Source: Blepharisma japonicum (Eukaryota > Ciliophora > Heterotrichea > Heterotrichida > Blepharismidae). Taken from it: a stretch of DNA of 64,000 nucleotides. Position 1 is the first letter of the stretch. Each line of letters starts with the position of its first letter. Under the pieces are notes generated by a model. That model searched no databases. It was not told where the DNA came from and was given only the letters and a program-made list of their open reading frames with translations. Below, one piece after another: positions 55,839-64,000 of the stretch. The position numbers and the translations under genes were made by a program. The stretch is taken from the NCBI GenBank assembly GCA_949751835.1, contig CATKHK010000018.1:372001-436000 (forward strand). The letters run 5' to 3'.

Positions 55839-56569
55839 ATTATTATATCCATAAACTTGCCAATGGCTCTTATGCATAAAAAAATGTTAAAAAACTTTGG
55901 TTAGCAAATACAAAATTAGCACCACAAGGGACAATTAATCACTGTTTAACTAATAAGGTTAAATAGAGAACTAAAAATATTTTATTTTTATATATATTTA
56001 TCTAAAAAAGGGAAAAATTTGCAGCAGTTACAGTTTGGATTGTTAAGACTTCAAGCTTAGCTGAGCACTTATAGAAATACATTTTAACCTGATAAACATA
56101 ATTATTATTTATTCATGAATCAAGGCTATTTTACTTCTTTATTTCAAGGATAAAAATAATCTTAAGCCATACCCATTTTATCTTTTTTACATCATATAAT
56201 TTTTATGGAAGGAATTTTAAGAATCATTCTTAAAGCGATCAACTTCTAAAAGGAAAATCAAAATTAAGTTTTTTGACATGTAATTTATGGAAGAGCAAAT
56301 TTACCTAAATTAATGACGAACTCTATAGTTTTGTTAATAAGATTTTATTCTTAAGTAATAAGATTTACACTACTATTCCATCAAATTTTCTACCAAAACT
56401 CTTAATGGCTTATTAGGGAGGATTATTTGAATTAGCATGTCAAAAAAAGTGTAGATTGATCTGAAAATATTATACCTTTTAAGCTAGCTTTATTTTGACG
56501 CAATTTTAGAATTAATTTAGAAATCTTAAATAAAATAAATTAAGAGAAACTAAGTTTAAATAATTAAGA
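55839..56569. other. Array spacer 4, upstream part
   Basis: Homologous for the first ~250 bp to the 5' flank of copy 3. The remainder is AT-rich with no gene. Confidence 0.55.
55866..55886 (-). promoter_or_regulatory. Shared upstream element, copy 4
   Basis: A perfect palindrome TTATGCATAA about 36 nt upstream of the ATG. Confidence 0.5.
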
Positions 56570-56610
56570 TTGAGCATTTGGATATGATGAATTTACATTC
56601 CAGCCACAAT
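56570..56610 (-). pseudogene. Relic of a cathepsin 3' end (R3)
   Basis: 'GAGCATTTGGATATGATGAA' followed by 'TTTACATTCCAGCCACAA' matches the last ~13 codons of the array genes ('...atgccacaaac' on the plus strand), with the same 3' flank (AAGTTTAAAT) before it. Confidence 0.6.
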
Positions 56611-57669
56611 AAATCGAAAATTATCCAAAATAGACCCCAAAAAATTTAATTAAACATTTATCTCAGTAGATAATAAATTGTGCACAAATTAAGCTTTTAT
56701 TTGTCAGCTTTGCATTTATTTCTAATAAGAGATAAGAAAAAATTGTTTAATCTATTAAGCTTCAAAAGAGTAAAAAAAGCTTTTTTTATAAATATTAAAA
56801 GGTCGCAGCTGTTAGAGATTTATTTAATCTAAAATTTAACTAATGATTTATATGCAGTTTTTCTTAGTCTTATAGAAGCAAACTTAAATATCTTTATGTT
56901 TGAAGGAAATCTTGCCAGGAATTAAGATAAAATTATTAGAAAAGATTATGCCATTTTCACTAAAATTTGAAAGAAAATTTTAGTATTAAATTATTCTTTC
57001 AGCTGATTTTACAATATCTAGTCCTAAAATTTTGTTACCTATACAAATAATATTAATAACGCAATAATGGGTTGTTTAAAAAATCACATTGAAACATAAT
57101 TTATAATTTTTCAAATAAAAGTACTTTCTATTGCAATCTTCTAAAGTTCACTGTCAATTTATTTATAATTATATTAGAGGATTTATTGATAATAAACTAT
57201 AATAAGCTTATTTCTATAATTCATTCTCATGATCCATTTATAAAAATTCTAAATTCTGCATATCTTTATTTTAGAGTCATCTTACTGGATCGCGGTGAAA
57301 GGGGTGCTACCGAACTAGGCAGCATCACTTAATAGATAATAATCTTATTTGATAATAAATAAATTATAAATCAAACATAAATTATCAACAATATTTTTAT
57401 TTATCCAATAAGCTTTTTCTCATATACTAATTTTCGTCCTTGGCTCTATGATTAGAAAATTATTAGTGCTAGTATACCAAGCTTAAGAGATATCAAATAA
57501 AATTAGTCCTTAAGATAAATAATGCTAAATTGCAGTCTAAGTGTTTCTGAATTAATCTTTTCTAAAGAAATAAAATATATTTAGTCATTTAACATAAAAT
57601 TCACGCTCATAAATATAAAAATAAAATTTAAAGATTCTTAATTAAACATATAAGTTTAAATGATTAAGC
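56611..57669. other. Array spacer 4, between relic R3 and copy 5
   Basis: About 1.05 kb, the longest spacer part. The first ~150 bp are homologous to the DNA after R2. The rest is plain AT-rich DNA apart from a GC-richer patch at 57283-57335, listed separately. Confidence 0.5.
57283..57335 (-). ncRNA. GC-richer tRNA-like hairpin, uncertain
   Basis: In otherwise about 80% AT spacer this ~50-bp patch stands out. On the minus strand it contains 'TGCCTAGTTCGGTAGCA', which resembles a tRNA D-arm, then 'CCCTTTCACCGCG', which resembles an anticodon loop with TTC (Glu). No T-arm or acceptor partner follows, so it is not a functional tRNA as it stands. It can also be read as a simple hairpin (GGTGCTACC/GGCAGCATC). 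It could be a tRNA fragment, a relic, or chance. Confidence 0.25.
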
Positions 57670-58731
57670 TTAAGCAATAGGGTATGATGGATTCATGTTA
57701 ATACCGCAAACTCCTTGCCCACTACCAATAGCGATTCTGATGTATCCTTGCTCTCCCCAGGTTGCACCCCAAGAGTTCTTAACAATCCAGTATGGTGGAG
57801 AGTTGACGTTACTATAGCCAACAATAAGTACACCATGATCGAGCCGTGTTCCACAATTGCTTGACACGATTCCTCCTACATAATGCTGCCATGCAGCTTG
57901 ATTGGCTTGCACAGCTACTGAAACTGGTTTAGTAGCAACTGCTGCCATAAGAGCATTTGGATTGTTAGCAGTAACTACTGCATAGCTTGAAATTTTGGCT
58001 GCAATTTGTGCTTCAAGTGAAGTATTGCATTGCCCATTTTGAGCTTTATAAGGGTAGTTGGCTTCAGTGGTAAGTCCGTTTTTCACTACAAATTTGAAAG
58101 CGTTAGTCATTGAACCGCCACCACATCCATAGTTGCCATAGGAGGATGAACAGTCAATAAGCTCTTGTTCTGAGAGCGAAGTAAGGGTGTGGCCAGCTAA
58201 GAACCAAGTTCCTTCAACAGACCCAGTTGTAGAGAAAGCCCAGCACGATCCACAATCTCCTTGATTTTTAATCGGAGTGACGGCACCTTTGGTTCTCCAA
58301 TCAACTTGTGATGGAACAGCATCAACTGGAATATCGCCTGTAGTCGGTTCTTCATCACTTGGGACATATGCGTTAGGAGCGTAGCGAGCTTGAAATTCAT
58401 CGTGGGTGAGGTCAGAGAACGGGGTTACACCAAGTAAGTAGCTTTCTCCAAGAGTGTTAAAAACTCTGGCATAGGCAATGTTGTCTCTGAAAATCTTGAA
58501 GCGGGCATTGAACTCATCAATGCTATCATAGACCTTGTTGTATTTAGCAACGAAGCCAAAAAATTCTTGCTCATCGATCTCATATTGTTGGAGAACAAAT
58601 TTTTTTGAGTCGCTTGAGCTAGCAGAAAATGTTGCAATAACCCCTACGACAGCTATCAGGGCTAAAGCTCCAAGAATAACCTTTTTCTTGTGGCTGATTT
58701 CTAGCTTATCACTTAAGTACAGCTTATACAT
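57670..58731 (-). CDS. Cathepsin-L-like protease, array copy 5 (intact)
   Basis: 353 residues: head MYKLYLSDKLEISHKKK, membrane segment at about 18-37, I29 propeptide ('[20 protein letters not shown]'), mature domain from '[19 protein letters not shown]'. Cys25 ('CGSCWAFSTTG'), His159 ('RLDHGVLIVGY') and Asn175 ('VKNSWGATWG') are present, so active by sequence. Closest to copy 6 (shared '[14 protein letters not shown]', 'RVFNTLG', 'SYAVVTANN'). No TGA, no introns. Confidence 0.93.
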   Translation of the reverse strand: MYKLYLSDKLEISHKKKVILGALALIAVVGVIATFSASSSDSKKFVLQQYEIDEQEFFGFVAKYNKVYDSIDEFNARFKIFRDNIAYARVFNTLGESYLLGVTPFSDLTHDEFQARYAPNAYVPSDEEPTTGDIPVDAVPSQVDWRTKGAVTPIKNQGDCGSCWAFSTTGSVEGTWFLAGHTLTSLSEQELIDCSSSYGNYGCGGGSMTNAFKFVVKNGLTTEANYPYKAQNGQCNTSLEAQIAAKISSYAVVTANNPNALMAAVATKPVSVAVQANQAAWQHYVGGIVSSNCGTRLDHGVLIVGYSNVNSPPYWIVKNSWGATWGEQGYIRIAIGSGQGVCGINMNPSYPIA

Positions 58732-59403
58732 ATTATTATAGCCAATAGATCACCATTGCTGTTTATGCATGAAAATATTCAACAAACTTTGGCGAATATA
58801 TTTAATTTTAGCAATAGAGAGGATAAGAAATCAAAATATGACTTCTAGTGAGGCTAAACAAAGGCTTAAAATTTTTTTATTTATATATATTCAACAAATA
58901 GGACAGAGTCCATAGCTGTTACATATTTCATATTTAAATTTCAAGAAGTAATATAGAGAGTCTTTCTAGCCTTGATAAGACAAGTATTTATAAATAAGGC
59001 CAACTTCTTTGCTTTAGGAATAAAATTAAGCTTAGATATGCTTTGATTTTTATACATTTTTAATTATATATTTTCGAATAATTTAAAATCATTCTTAAAG
59101 CTATATAATTCAAAACCTAGTGTTTTAGCAGGATAATAATTTTGCATTACTAAATAAATTAAATATTAGAACGAAAGATAAAAATTAATCTCATAAGCTT
59201 CTCCTCTGAAGCTAGTAATAAATTATGCTACTAAAATCAAAATTTACACATATTAATATTAAAGTTTAGTAAGAATAGAGTTATAAAATTATCAAATAAT
59301 CAATGCTAATAATTTCTAATCTAATAAAGTATCTTGAATTTTTCAGGTTTGAAAGGAACTCAAAAAACACTATATTAAATACGACGAGTTTAAATGATAA
59401 TTT
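58732..59403. other. Array spacer 5, upstream part
   Basis: Weakly homologous near its start to the 5' flanks of copies 3 and 4 (TTTATATATAT tract, 'AGCTGTTAC'). The rest is AT-rich, no gene. Confidence 0.5.
58758..58778 (-). promoter_or_regulatory. Shared upstream element, copy 5
   Basis: TTTATGCATGAAA, a variant of the palindrome, about 36 nt upstream of the ATG. Confidence 0.45.
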
Positions 59404-59560
59404 CAAGCAAGGAAATGATGAAATAATATTGATAGCGTGCCATTTAAATGGCTGCTCTAATGCTTCCTTCTTCTCCTAGATGGTTCCCTATAATTCTAAC
59501 AATCAGCATAAGAAGAGTTAGTATAATTACTCTTAACAATTAGTATGCAAGGCAAGATTA
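59404..59560 (-). pseudogene. Relic of a cathepsin C-terminal region (R4)
   Basis: The longest relic. By eye ~155 bp align with the last ~55 codons of copy 6: the end codons, the 'CTTCTTCTCCTAGATGGTTCC' block matching the NSWG coding region, and 'CAATTAGTATGCAAGGCAAG' matching the LDHGVLIVG region. Stops and indels abound. It marks a former gene copy between copies 5 and 6. Confidence 0.7.
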
Positions 59561-59964
59561 CATCATTCATCATATCTTCAATTCCATTGACATATATTTA
59601 TCTTCTTATAAAATCATATAATATTTGAAATAATAATTTAAAGAGGCTACATTATTAAATCCAAAAATTCTAAATAATAATTGTATTTCAGAGTAGGAGC
59701 TTCTTTATTTTCTGATTTTCCAAAATTTGACTTTCAGGTACATTGGTTGAAGATTGTTATCGCTAGTATTCTAAATTAAGAAATAGTAAATAAAAATTAG
59801 TCTTAAAGGTCAATTATGCCTAAAGTGTATTATAAATGCTCTTGAATCGATTTTGTCTAAAGGAAAAAAATTTTTTAGTCATTTTATCATGAAATCCGTG
59901 CTCTTAAATATTAAATATAATTATAAAGATTTTTAATTAAATGGATAAGTTTAAAAGATTAAGC
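59561..59964. other. Array spacer 5, between relic R4 and copy 6
   Basis: About 400 bp of AT-rich DNA, partly alike to the DNA 3' of copy 5 (shared blocks around TCTAAAGGAAAAAAATTTTTTAGTC versus TCTAAAGAAATAAAATATATTTAGTC). No gene seen. Confidence 0.5.
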
Positions 59965-61026
59965 TTAAGCAATAGGGTATGATGGATTCATGTTGATTCC
60001 ACAAATTCCTTTTCCACCTTCAATGGCAATTCTGATGTATCCTTGTTCTCCCCAGCTTGCTCCCCAAGAGTTCTTCACAATCCAATATGGTGGAGAGTTG
60101 GCGTTGTTATAACCAACAATAAGTACACCATGATCAAGGTTAGTTCCGCAACCGCTGGTAACAATTCCTCCTGTATAGCTTTGCCATGCAGCTTGATCAG
60201 CTTCTACAGCTATTGAAACTGGTCTAGAAGCAACTGCTTGCATAAGAGCATTTTGATTGTTAGCAGTGACTACTGCATAGCTTGAAATTTTGGCTGCAAC
60301 TTGTGATTCAAGAGAGGTATTGCATGATCCGGTTTTACCTTTGTATGGGTAGTTGGCTTCAGTGGTAAGTCCGTTTTTCATTACAAATTTGAAAGCGTTA
60401 GTCATTAAACCACCATCGCATCCATTGTTGCCATAAGAGGTTGAGCAATCCATTAATTCTTGTTCAGAGAGGGACACAAGGGTGTGGCCAGCTAAGAACC
60501 AAGTTCCTTCAACGGCGCCAGTGGTTGAGAAAGACCAGCATGATCCACAATCTCCTTGATTTTTGACTCCAGTAACTGCACCTTTGGCTCTCCAATCAAC
60601 TGAGGTTGGAACAGCCAAATCTGGGTTATAGTCAGCAGTTGGTTCTTCTTCGCTAGGAGCATAGGAGTTAGGAGTGTAGCGAGCTTTGAATTCGTCGTGG
60701 GTGAGGTCAGAGAACTGAGTCATGCCAAGTAAGTAACTTTTTCCGAGGGTGTTGAAAACTCTGGCATAGGCAAGGTTGTCTCTGAAAATCTTGAAGCGGG
60801 CGTTGAACTCATCAATGCTGTCATAGACTTTGTTATATTTAGCAATGAATCCGAAAAATTCTTGCTCATCGATTTCGTATTGTCTAAGGGCATATCTTGT
60901 TGAGTCATTTGAGTAAAGAGCTACAGTTGCGACAACTCCTACAATAGCTACAAGAGCTAAAGCTCCAAGAACAATCTTTTTCTTGTTGGAGGATTCTGGT
61001 TTATCACTGAAGTACATCCTTTCCAT
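59965..61026 (-). CDS. Cathepsin-L-like protease, array copy 6 (intact)
   Basis: 353 residues: head MERMYFSDKPESSNKKK, membrane segment at about 19-38 ('VLGALALVAIVGVVATVAL'), I29 propeptide, mature domain from 'SVDWRAKGAVTGVKNQGDC'. Cys25 ('CGSCWSFSTTG'), His159 ('NLDHGVLIVGY') and Asn175 ('VKNSWGASWG') are present. Active by sequence. Codon use is a little richer in GC than its neighbours, as is copy 7, which may mean higher expression. No TGA, no introns. Confidence 0.93.
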   Translation of the reverse strand: MERMYFSDKPESSNKKKIVLGALALVAIVGVVATVALYSNDSTRYALRQYEIDEQEFFGFIAKYNKVYDSIDEFNARFKIFRDNLAYARVFNTLGKSYLLGMTQFSDLTHDEFKARYTPNSYAPSEEEPTADYNPDLAVPTSVDWRAKGAVTGVKNQGDCGSCWSFSTTGAVEGTWFLAGHTLVSLSEQELMDCSTSYGNNGCDGGLMTNAFKFVMKNGLTTEANYPYKGKTGSCNTSLESQVAAKISSYAVVTANNQNALMQAVASRPVSIAVEADQAAWQSYTGGIVTSGCGTNLDHGVLIVGYNNANSPPYWIVKNSWGASWGEQGYIRIAIEGGKGICGINMNPSYPIA

Positions 61027-61511
61027 TTTATTATAACCAATAACTCCTCTATGGCTTTTATGCTTAGCATAAAATGGTCAACAAATATTTGGCGAATTTA
61101 AGCGATTTAAGCAAAAACCCACAAGATGTTTAGTTTTTTATAATTAAAACACTGAAAAATACAGCTGTTCCAGAAATCCCTTGATTTAAAAATTTTGATT
61201 CTTATAAAATGTATTTAATTGTATTTAATGCTTGTAAAAATTCAAGATCGGATAGGCACTTATATGTAGGCTTATTTTGTCTGAATCTAGAATTAAATGC
61301 TAGTATTCTTTTTACTTGAGATGATGATTTATGATTTTGTGACGGAGAGCTTAAGTTTTATAGAGAAAAAGGCTCTTTTCTTTGCTGCTTAGAGCTTGCT
61401 CATTGAGTCTCTTAAGGCTGTTCCCTTACACCAAAATCAATCAGTTCTATCTTTCTTTCACCCCTTCAATTTTCCCTTTATTAACACATAATTAATACCT
61501 ATCTGAATAAA
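61027..61511. other. Array spacer 6
   Basis: About 485 bp with the palindromic element at its copy-6 end. Otherwise no relic, gene or RNA recognised. A slightly less AT-rich patch lies near 61380-61480 (3' flank of copy 7). Confidence 0.5.
61053..61075 (-). promoter_or_regulatory. Shared upstream element, copy 6
   Basis: TTTATGCTTAGCATAAA, a longer palindrome with a 3-nt centre at the same distance (about 35-40 nt) upstream of the ATG as the TTATGCATAA elements of the other copies. Confidence 0.5.
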
Positions 61512-62576
61512 TTAACGAACAGGATAAGCAGGGTACATATTAATCCCGCAAACACCTTCTCCAGTGGTAATAGCAATTCTCAAATATCCTGATTCTCCCC
61601 AGCTTGCTCCATATGAGTTCTTAACAATCCAATAAGGAGGGTTATTAGTATTGTCAAACCCTACAATCAAAACGGAGTGATCAACATCAGTACCGCAATC
61701 TTGGCTAATAATGCCTCCAGTATACATTCTCCAGGCTGCTTGGTTTGATTGGACAACAACAGAAATTGGCTGCTGAACTACAAGTCCCATTAAATTGTTA
61801 GGTGCATTAGCCTCTGCAGTTTGGTAGCTAATAATGTTAGCAACTGGCTGATTTTGAGCAGCAGTGGTGCATTTACCTTTGACTCCTTTATATGGATAGT
61901 TAGTATTGCTGGTAAGTCCATGGGCCATTGCAAACTGGAAAACGTTAGTTGGTAAGCCACCGCCGCACCCTTCATTTCCAAATCTAGTTGAGCAGTCCAC
62001 AACTTCTTGTTCAGAAAGAGCTACAAGGGTGTGGTTTGTGATAAACCAAATTCCTTCTACGGCTCCTACACCTGAAAAGGCATATCCATCTCCACATTGC
62101 AATTGGTTGCCAACTGGAGTCACAGCGCCTTTAGCTCTCCAGTCCCAACTTGTTTGGTTGGTGGCGTTTTTAAGGTTTCCTGACAGGTTTGTCCTTTCAG
62201 GGAGTTGGTATTTAATAGGAGCGTAAATGCTAGAGAATTCCTCTTGAGTCATGTCAATGAATTGAGTGATTCCTAAATGATAGGAACGGCCAAGGGTGTT
62301 GTGGACTCTGGCATAGGCATAATTGTCCCTGAAAATTTTGAGGCGTGCTTGGTATTCTTCTTCATTGGCGTAAACTTTGTTAAATTTGGCCATAAAGCTT
62401 TGGAATTCTTGTTCTTCAATAGCGAATTGCTGAAGAGCGTAATTGGGTGCAGGGGTACTGGAAAGAGTGGCAAAGGCGGCAACGACTCCAACAAGGGCGA
62501 CTACTCCGACAGCACAGAGCACAATCTTCTTTTTGTTGCTGGGTTCTGCTTTATCGCTGAAGTAAAGCTTGTCCAT
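61512..62576 (-). CDS. Cathepsin-L-like pseudoprotease, copy 7 (Cys to Gly)
   Basis: 354 residues: head MDKLYFSDKAEPSNKKK, membrane segment at about 18-40, I29 propeptide ('YQARLKIFRDNYAYARVHNT'), papain domain from 'SWDWRAKGAVTPVGNQLQC'. The active-site block is 'QCGDGYAFSGVG': Cys25 is Gly and Trp26 is Tyr. His159 ('DVDHSVLIVGF') is kept; the 'NSWG' motif is 'NSYG'. Disulfide Cys and length are kept, with no stops. Its good codon bias and intact frame argue for an expressed, non-catalytic role (decoy, ligand-binding or chaperone for an active paralog). Confidence 0.92.
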   Translation of the reverse strand: MDKLYFSDKAEPSNKKKIVLCAVGVVALVGVVAAFATLSSTPAPNYALQQFAIEEQEFQSFMAKFNKVYANEEEYQARLKIFRDNYAYARVHNTLGRSYHLGITQFIDMTQEEFSSIYAPIKYQLPERTNLSGNLKNATNQTSWDWRAKGAVTPVGNQLQCGDGYAFSGVGAVEGIWFITNHTLVALSEQEVVDCSTRFGNEGCGGGLPTNVFQFAMAHGLTSNTNYPYKGVKGKCTTAAQNQPVANIISYQTAEANAPNNLMGLVVQQPISVVVQSNQAAWRMYTGGIISQDCGTDVDHSVLIVGFDNTNNPPYWIVKNSYGASWGESGYLRIAITTGEGVCGINMYPAYPVR

Positions 62577-63104
62577 TTTAAGTTAATTATTTCACCTATG
62601 GATGTGAATATGGGTCAGTTTAGATATAAGAATTCGTAGAGGAAATAATAAAAATAAAGAAGATAGCTGGATTTAATAGAGGAGTAAGGGAAGTTTTTGA
62701 GATGAGAAGGGAGGAAAATAAGGATTTTTTGATTTATTTGAAAAATGAGAAAGAAGAGTAATGGAAAATTATGAGGATTTTTAATTAAGGCGTTTTATAA
62801 TAAATCATAACATCTGCTAAAAAATTTATCAATATTTTTAAGTTTGATATGACAAAATGTATAATATGAATATTTTCTATCACAATTTGATATACTTTTG
62901 ACTTTCGCTCAAAAGGTAAATCAATTGATATATAAAAATTTTAAATTTTGGGAAAATTAATAAAAATTTAAGCACATCAATGCATGGAAAATATATCTGA
63001 AGTTTATAACTGAAAATTTATTTTAAGTTAATTTATATTTTAAATTAAATTTATTTCTTCTACACAATATTTCAACAAATATTAAAAATCAAGGGAATTT
63101 ATAT
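62577..63104. other. Array spacer 7
   Basis: About 530 bp, AT-rich. No palindromic element, relic or gene recognised. Confidence 0.5.
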
Positions 63105-64000
63105 TTAATAAATTGTATAGGTAGGTACCATATTAATGCCACAAATCCCGCTTCCACTTGAAATGGCTATTCTTATATACCCATTTTCTCCCCAGCTTGC
63201 TCCCCATGAATTCTTAACAATCCAATACGGAGGATTATTTGTATTGTCATAGCCCACAATAAGCACACTGTTATCAAGATTTACCCCACAGTTATCAGTA
63301 ATGATCCCAGTCCTATAGAACTGCCAAGCAGCTTGATTTGATTCTACTACAACTGTAACAGGCCACTGAGCGACAATTGCCATAAGAGAATTAGGTGAGT
63401 TTGGAGGGACTGTCTCATAAGAAGTTATTTTGGCAAGACTTTGTGATTGTTTAGATGTATTACATTTTCCTTTAACACCTTTGTAAGGATAGTTAGTTTC
63501 ACTTGTAATGCCATTAGCTATCACAAACTTAAAAGCTTGAGATGCCAAACCGCCACTGCAGCCATTGGTGCCAAAAGAAGTTGAACAGTCTAGTAACTCT
63601 TGTTCTGATAATGAAAGCAGTTTATTATTGTTAATAAACCAAATTCCTTCAATAGCGCCTGTAGCTGCAAAAGCCCACCCACACGCACATTGTAGCTGAT
63701 TTTTAACTGGAGTCACTGCTCCTTTAGTTCTCCAGTCAACTTGTTGAGGAATATCGCCATACGAAGCTTCTTGTTCCTGATTTTCTTCAGTGATTATTTC
63801 ATACTTTATTGGAGTCATAAATCTTTGAAATTCTTCATGGGTGAGATCAGAAAACTGATTTACACCTAAAAGATAAGAGTTTCCAAGAGAGTTGTGAAAT
63901 TTTATATAAGCGAGATTGGTAAGAAATATGCCGAGGCGAGTTTTGTATTCTTCAGGGGTTTTATAATCTTTGTTGTAGTTGGAAATAAAGTTTAGGAATT
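63105..64000 (-). CDS. Cathepsin-L-like pseudoprotease, copy 8, partial
   Basis: The 5' end lies beyond the window. The frame is open to base 64000, and the visible 298 residues start inside the I29 propeptide ('YKTRLGIFLTNLAYIKFHNS', 'NQFSDLTHEEFQ'). The papain domain runs from '[19 protein letters not shown]'. The active-site block is 'QLQCACGWAFAATG', so position 25 is Gly with a Cys shifted to 24, and His159 is Asn ('NLDNSVLIVGY'). Asn175 remains ('VKNSWGASWG'). Both members of the catalytic dyad are gone, so this copy cannot be a cysteine protease, though its frame is clean and it ends at TAA. Confidence 0.9.
   Translation of the reverse strand, partial: FLNFISNYNKDYKTPEEYKTRLGIFLTNLAYIKFHNSLGNSYLLGVNQFSDLTHEEFQRFMTPIKYEIITEENQEQEASYGDIPQQVDWRTKGAVTPVKNQLQCACGWAFAATGAIEGIWFINNNKLLSLSEQELLDCSTSFGTNGCSGGLASQAFKFVIANGITSETNYPYKGVKGKCNTSKQSQSLAKITSYETVPPNSPNSLMAIVAQWPVTVVVESNQAAWQFYRTGIITDNCGVNLDNSVLIVGYDNTNNPPYWIVKNSWGASWGENGYIRIAISSGSGICGINMVPTYTIY

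Noticed and set aside
55839-55877. Start of array copy 4 at the upstream in-frame Met (55877)
   Set aside because: The extra 13 residues run across the conserved leader and the palindromic element that lie in the 5' flank of the paralogs; the Met at 55838 aligns with the other copies.
1-64000. Mobile elements, CRISPR arrays, rRNA genes or telomeric repeats
   Set aside because: I found no transposase, reverse transcriptase, integrase or capsid-like frame, no terminal repeats, no rRNA and no tandem telomere units at either window edge.

Overview
The window looks like macronuclear-type DNA from a heterotrich ciliate, and a Blepharisma-like organism fits best. Three kinds of evidence support this. 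(1) Genes read through in-frame TGA as tryptophan and stop only at TAA or TAG. Several of these TGAs fall on Trp positions that I recall as conserved in the family (PP2C, the GCN5 acetyltransferase, the UPF0173 fold, the TBC domain). (2) Twelve introns can be placed. Ten are 15 nt and two are 16 nt; all run GT to AG with an A exactly six bases from the 3' end. (3) The genome is AT-rich and very compact, with start codons of divergent genes 12-13 bp apart and one convergent pair whose stop codons abut. A standard-code reading would cut most of these genes into pieces.

Layout. 0.4-9.4 kb: a WTAP-like coiled-coil protein, a short cullin, a small membrane protein, a metallo-beta-lactamase-fold protein that has lost its metal ligands, sphingosine-1-phosphate lyase, and a membrane protein carrying three PX domains. 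9.9-18 kb: small unknown proteins, a 1267-residue coiled-coil protein and an acylated-type PP2C phosphatase. 18-26 kb: an XK-like membrane protein, a full ABCC transporter, an MFS carrier, a one-pass membrane protein and a papain-family protein whose catalytic Cys is Asp. 26-34 kb: unknown and coiled-coil proteins, an EF-hand protein, a serine carboxypeptidase and a RING/B-box/RanBP2-zinc-finger protein. 34-48.5 kb: a TBC-EF-hand protein, a DUF3050 protein with a globin-like tail, GCN5, an ARID-AlkB fusion, PI4-kinase beta, the dynein assembly factor DNAAF3 and a degenerate DEAD-box protein.

48.6 kb to the window end is a head-to-tail array of eight cathepsin-L-like genes, all on the minus strand. 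With the lone copy at 24.9 kb there are nine. Four keep the catalytic Cys; five have Asp, Phe or Gly there, and one of those also lacks the catalytic His. All copies whose 5' end lies inside the window have an N-terminal membrane anchor. Five of the array genes share a palindromic element about 36 nt upstream of ATG, and the spacers hold decayed 3' ends of former copies. This mix of active and inactive, membrane-anchored proteases is the most interesting system here.

The other genes are a normal eukaryotic mixture (lipid signalling, ubiquitination, chromatin, cilia assembly, transport) with no operon logic. A second theme is the number of intact genes that look like pseudoenzymes: the UPF0173 protein, the DUF3050 protein, the DEAD-box protein and the cathepsins.
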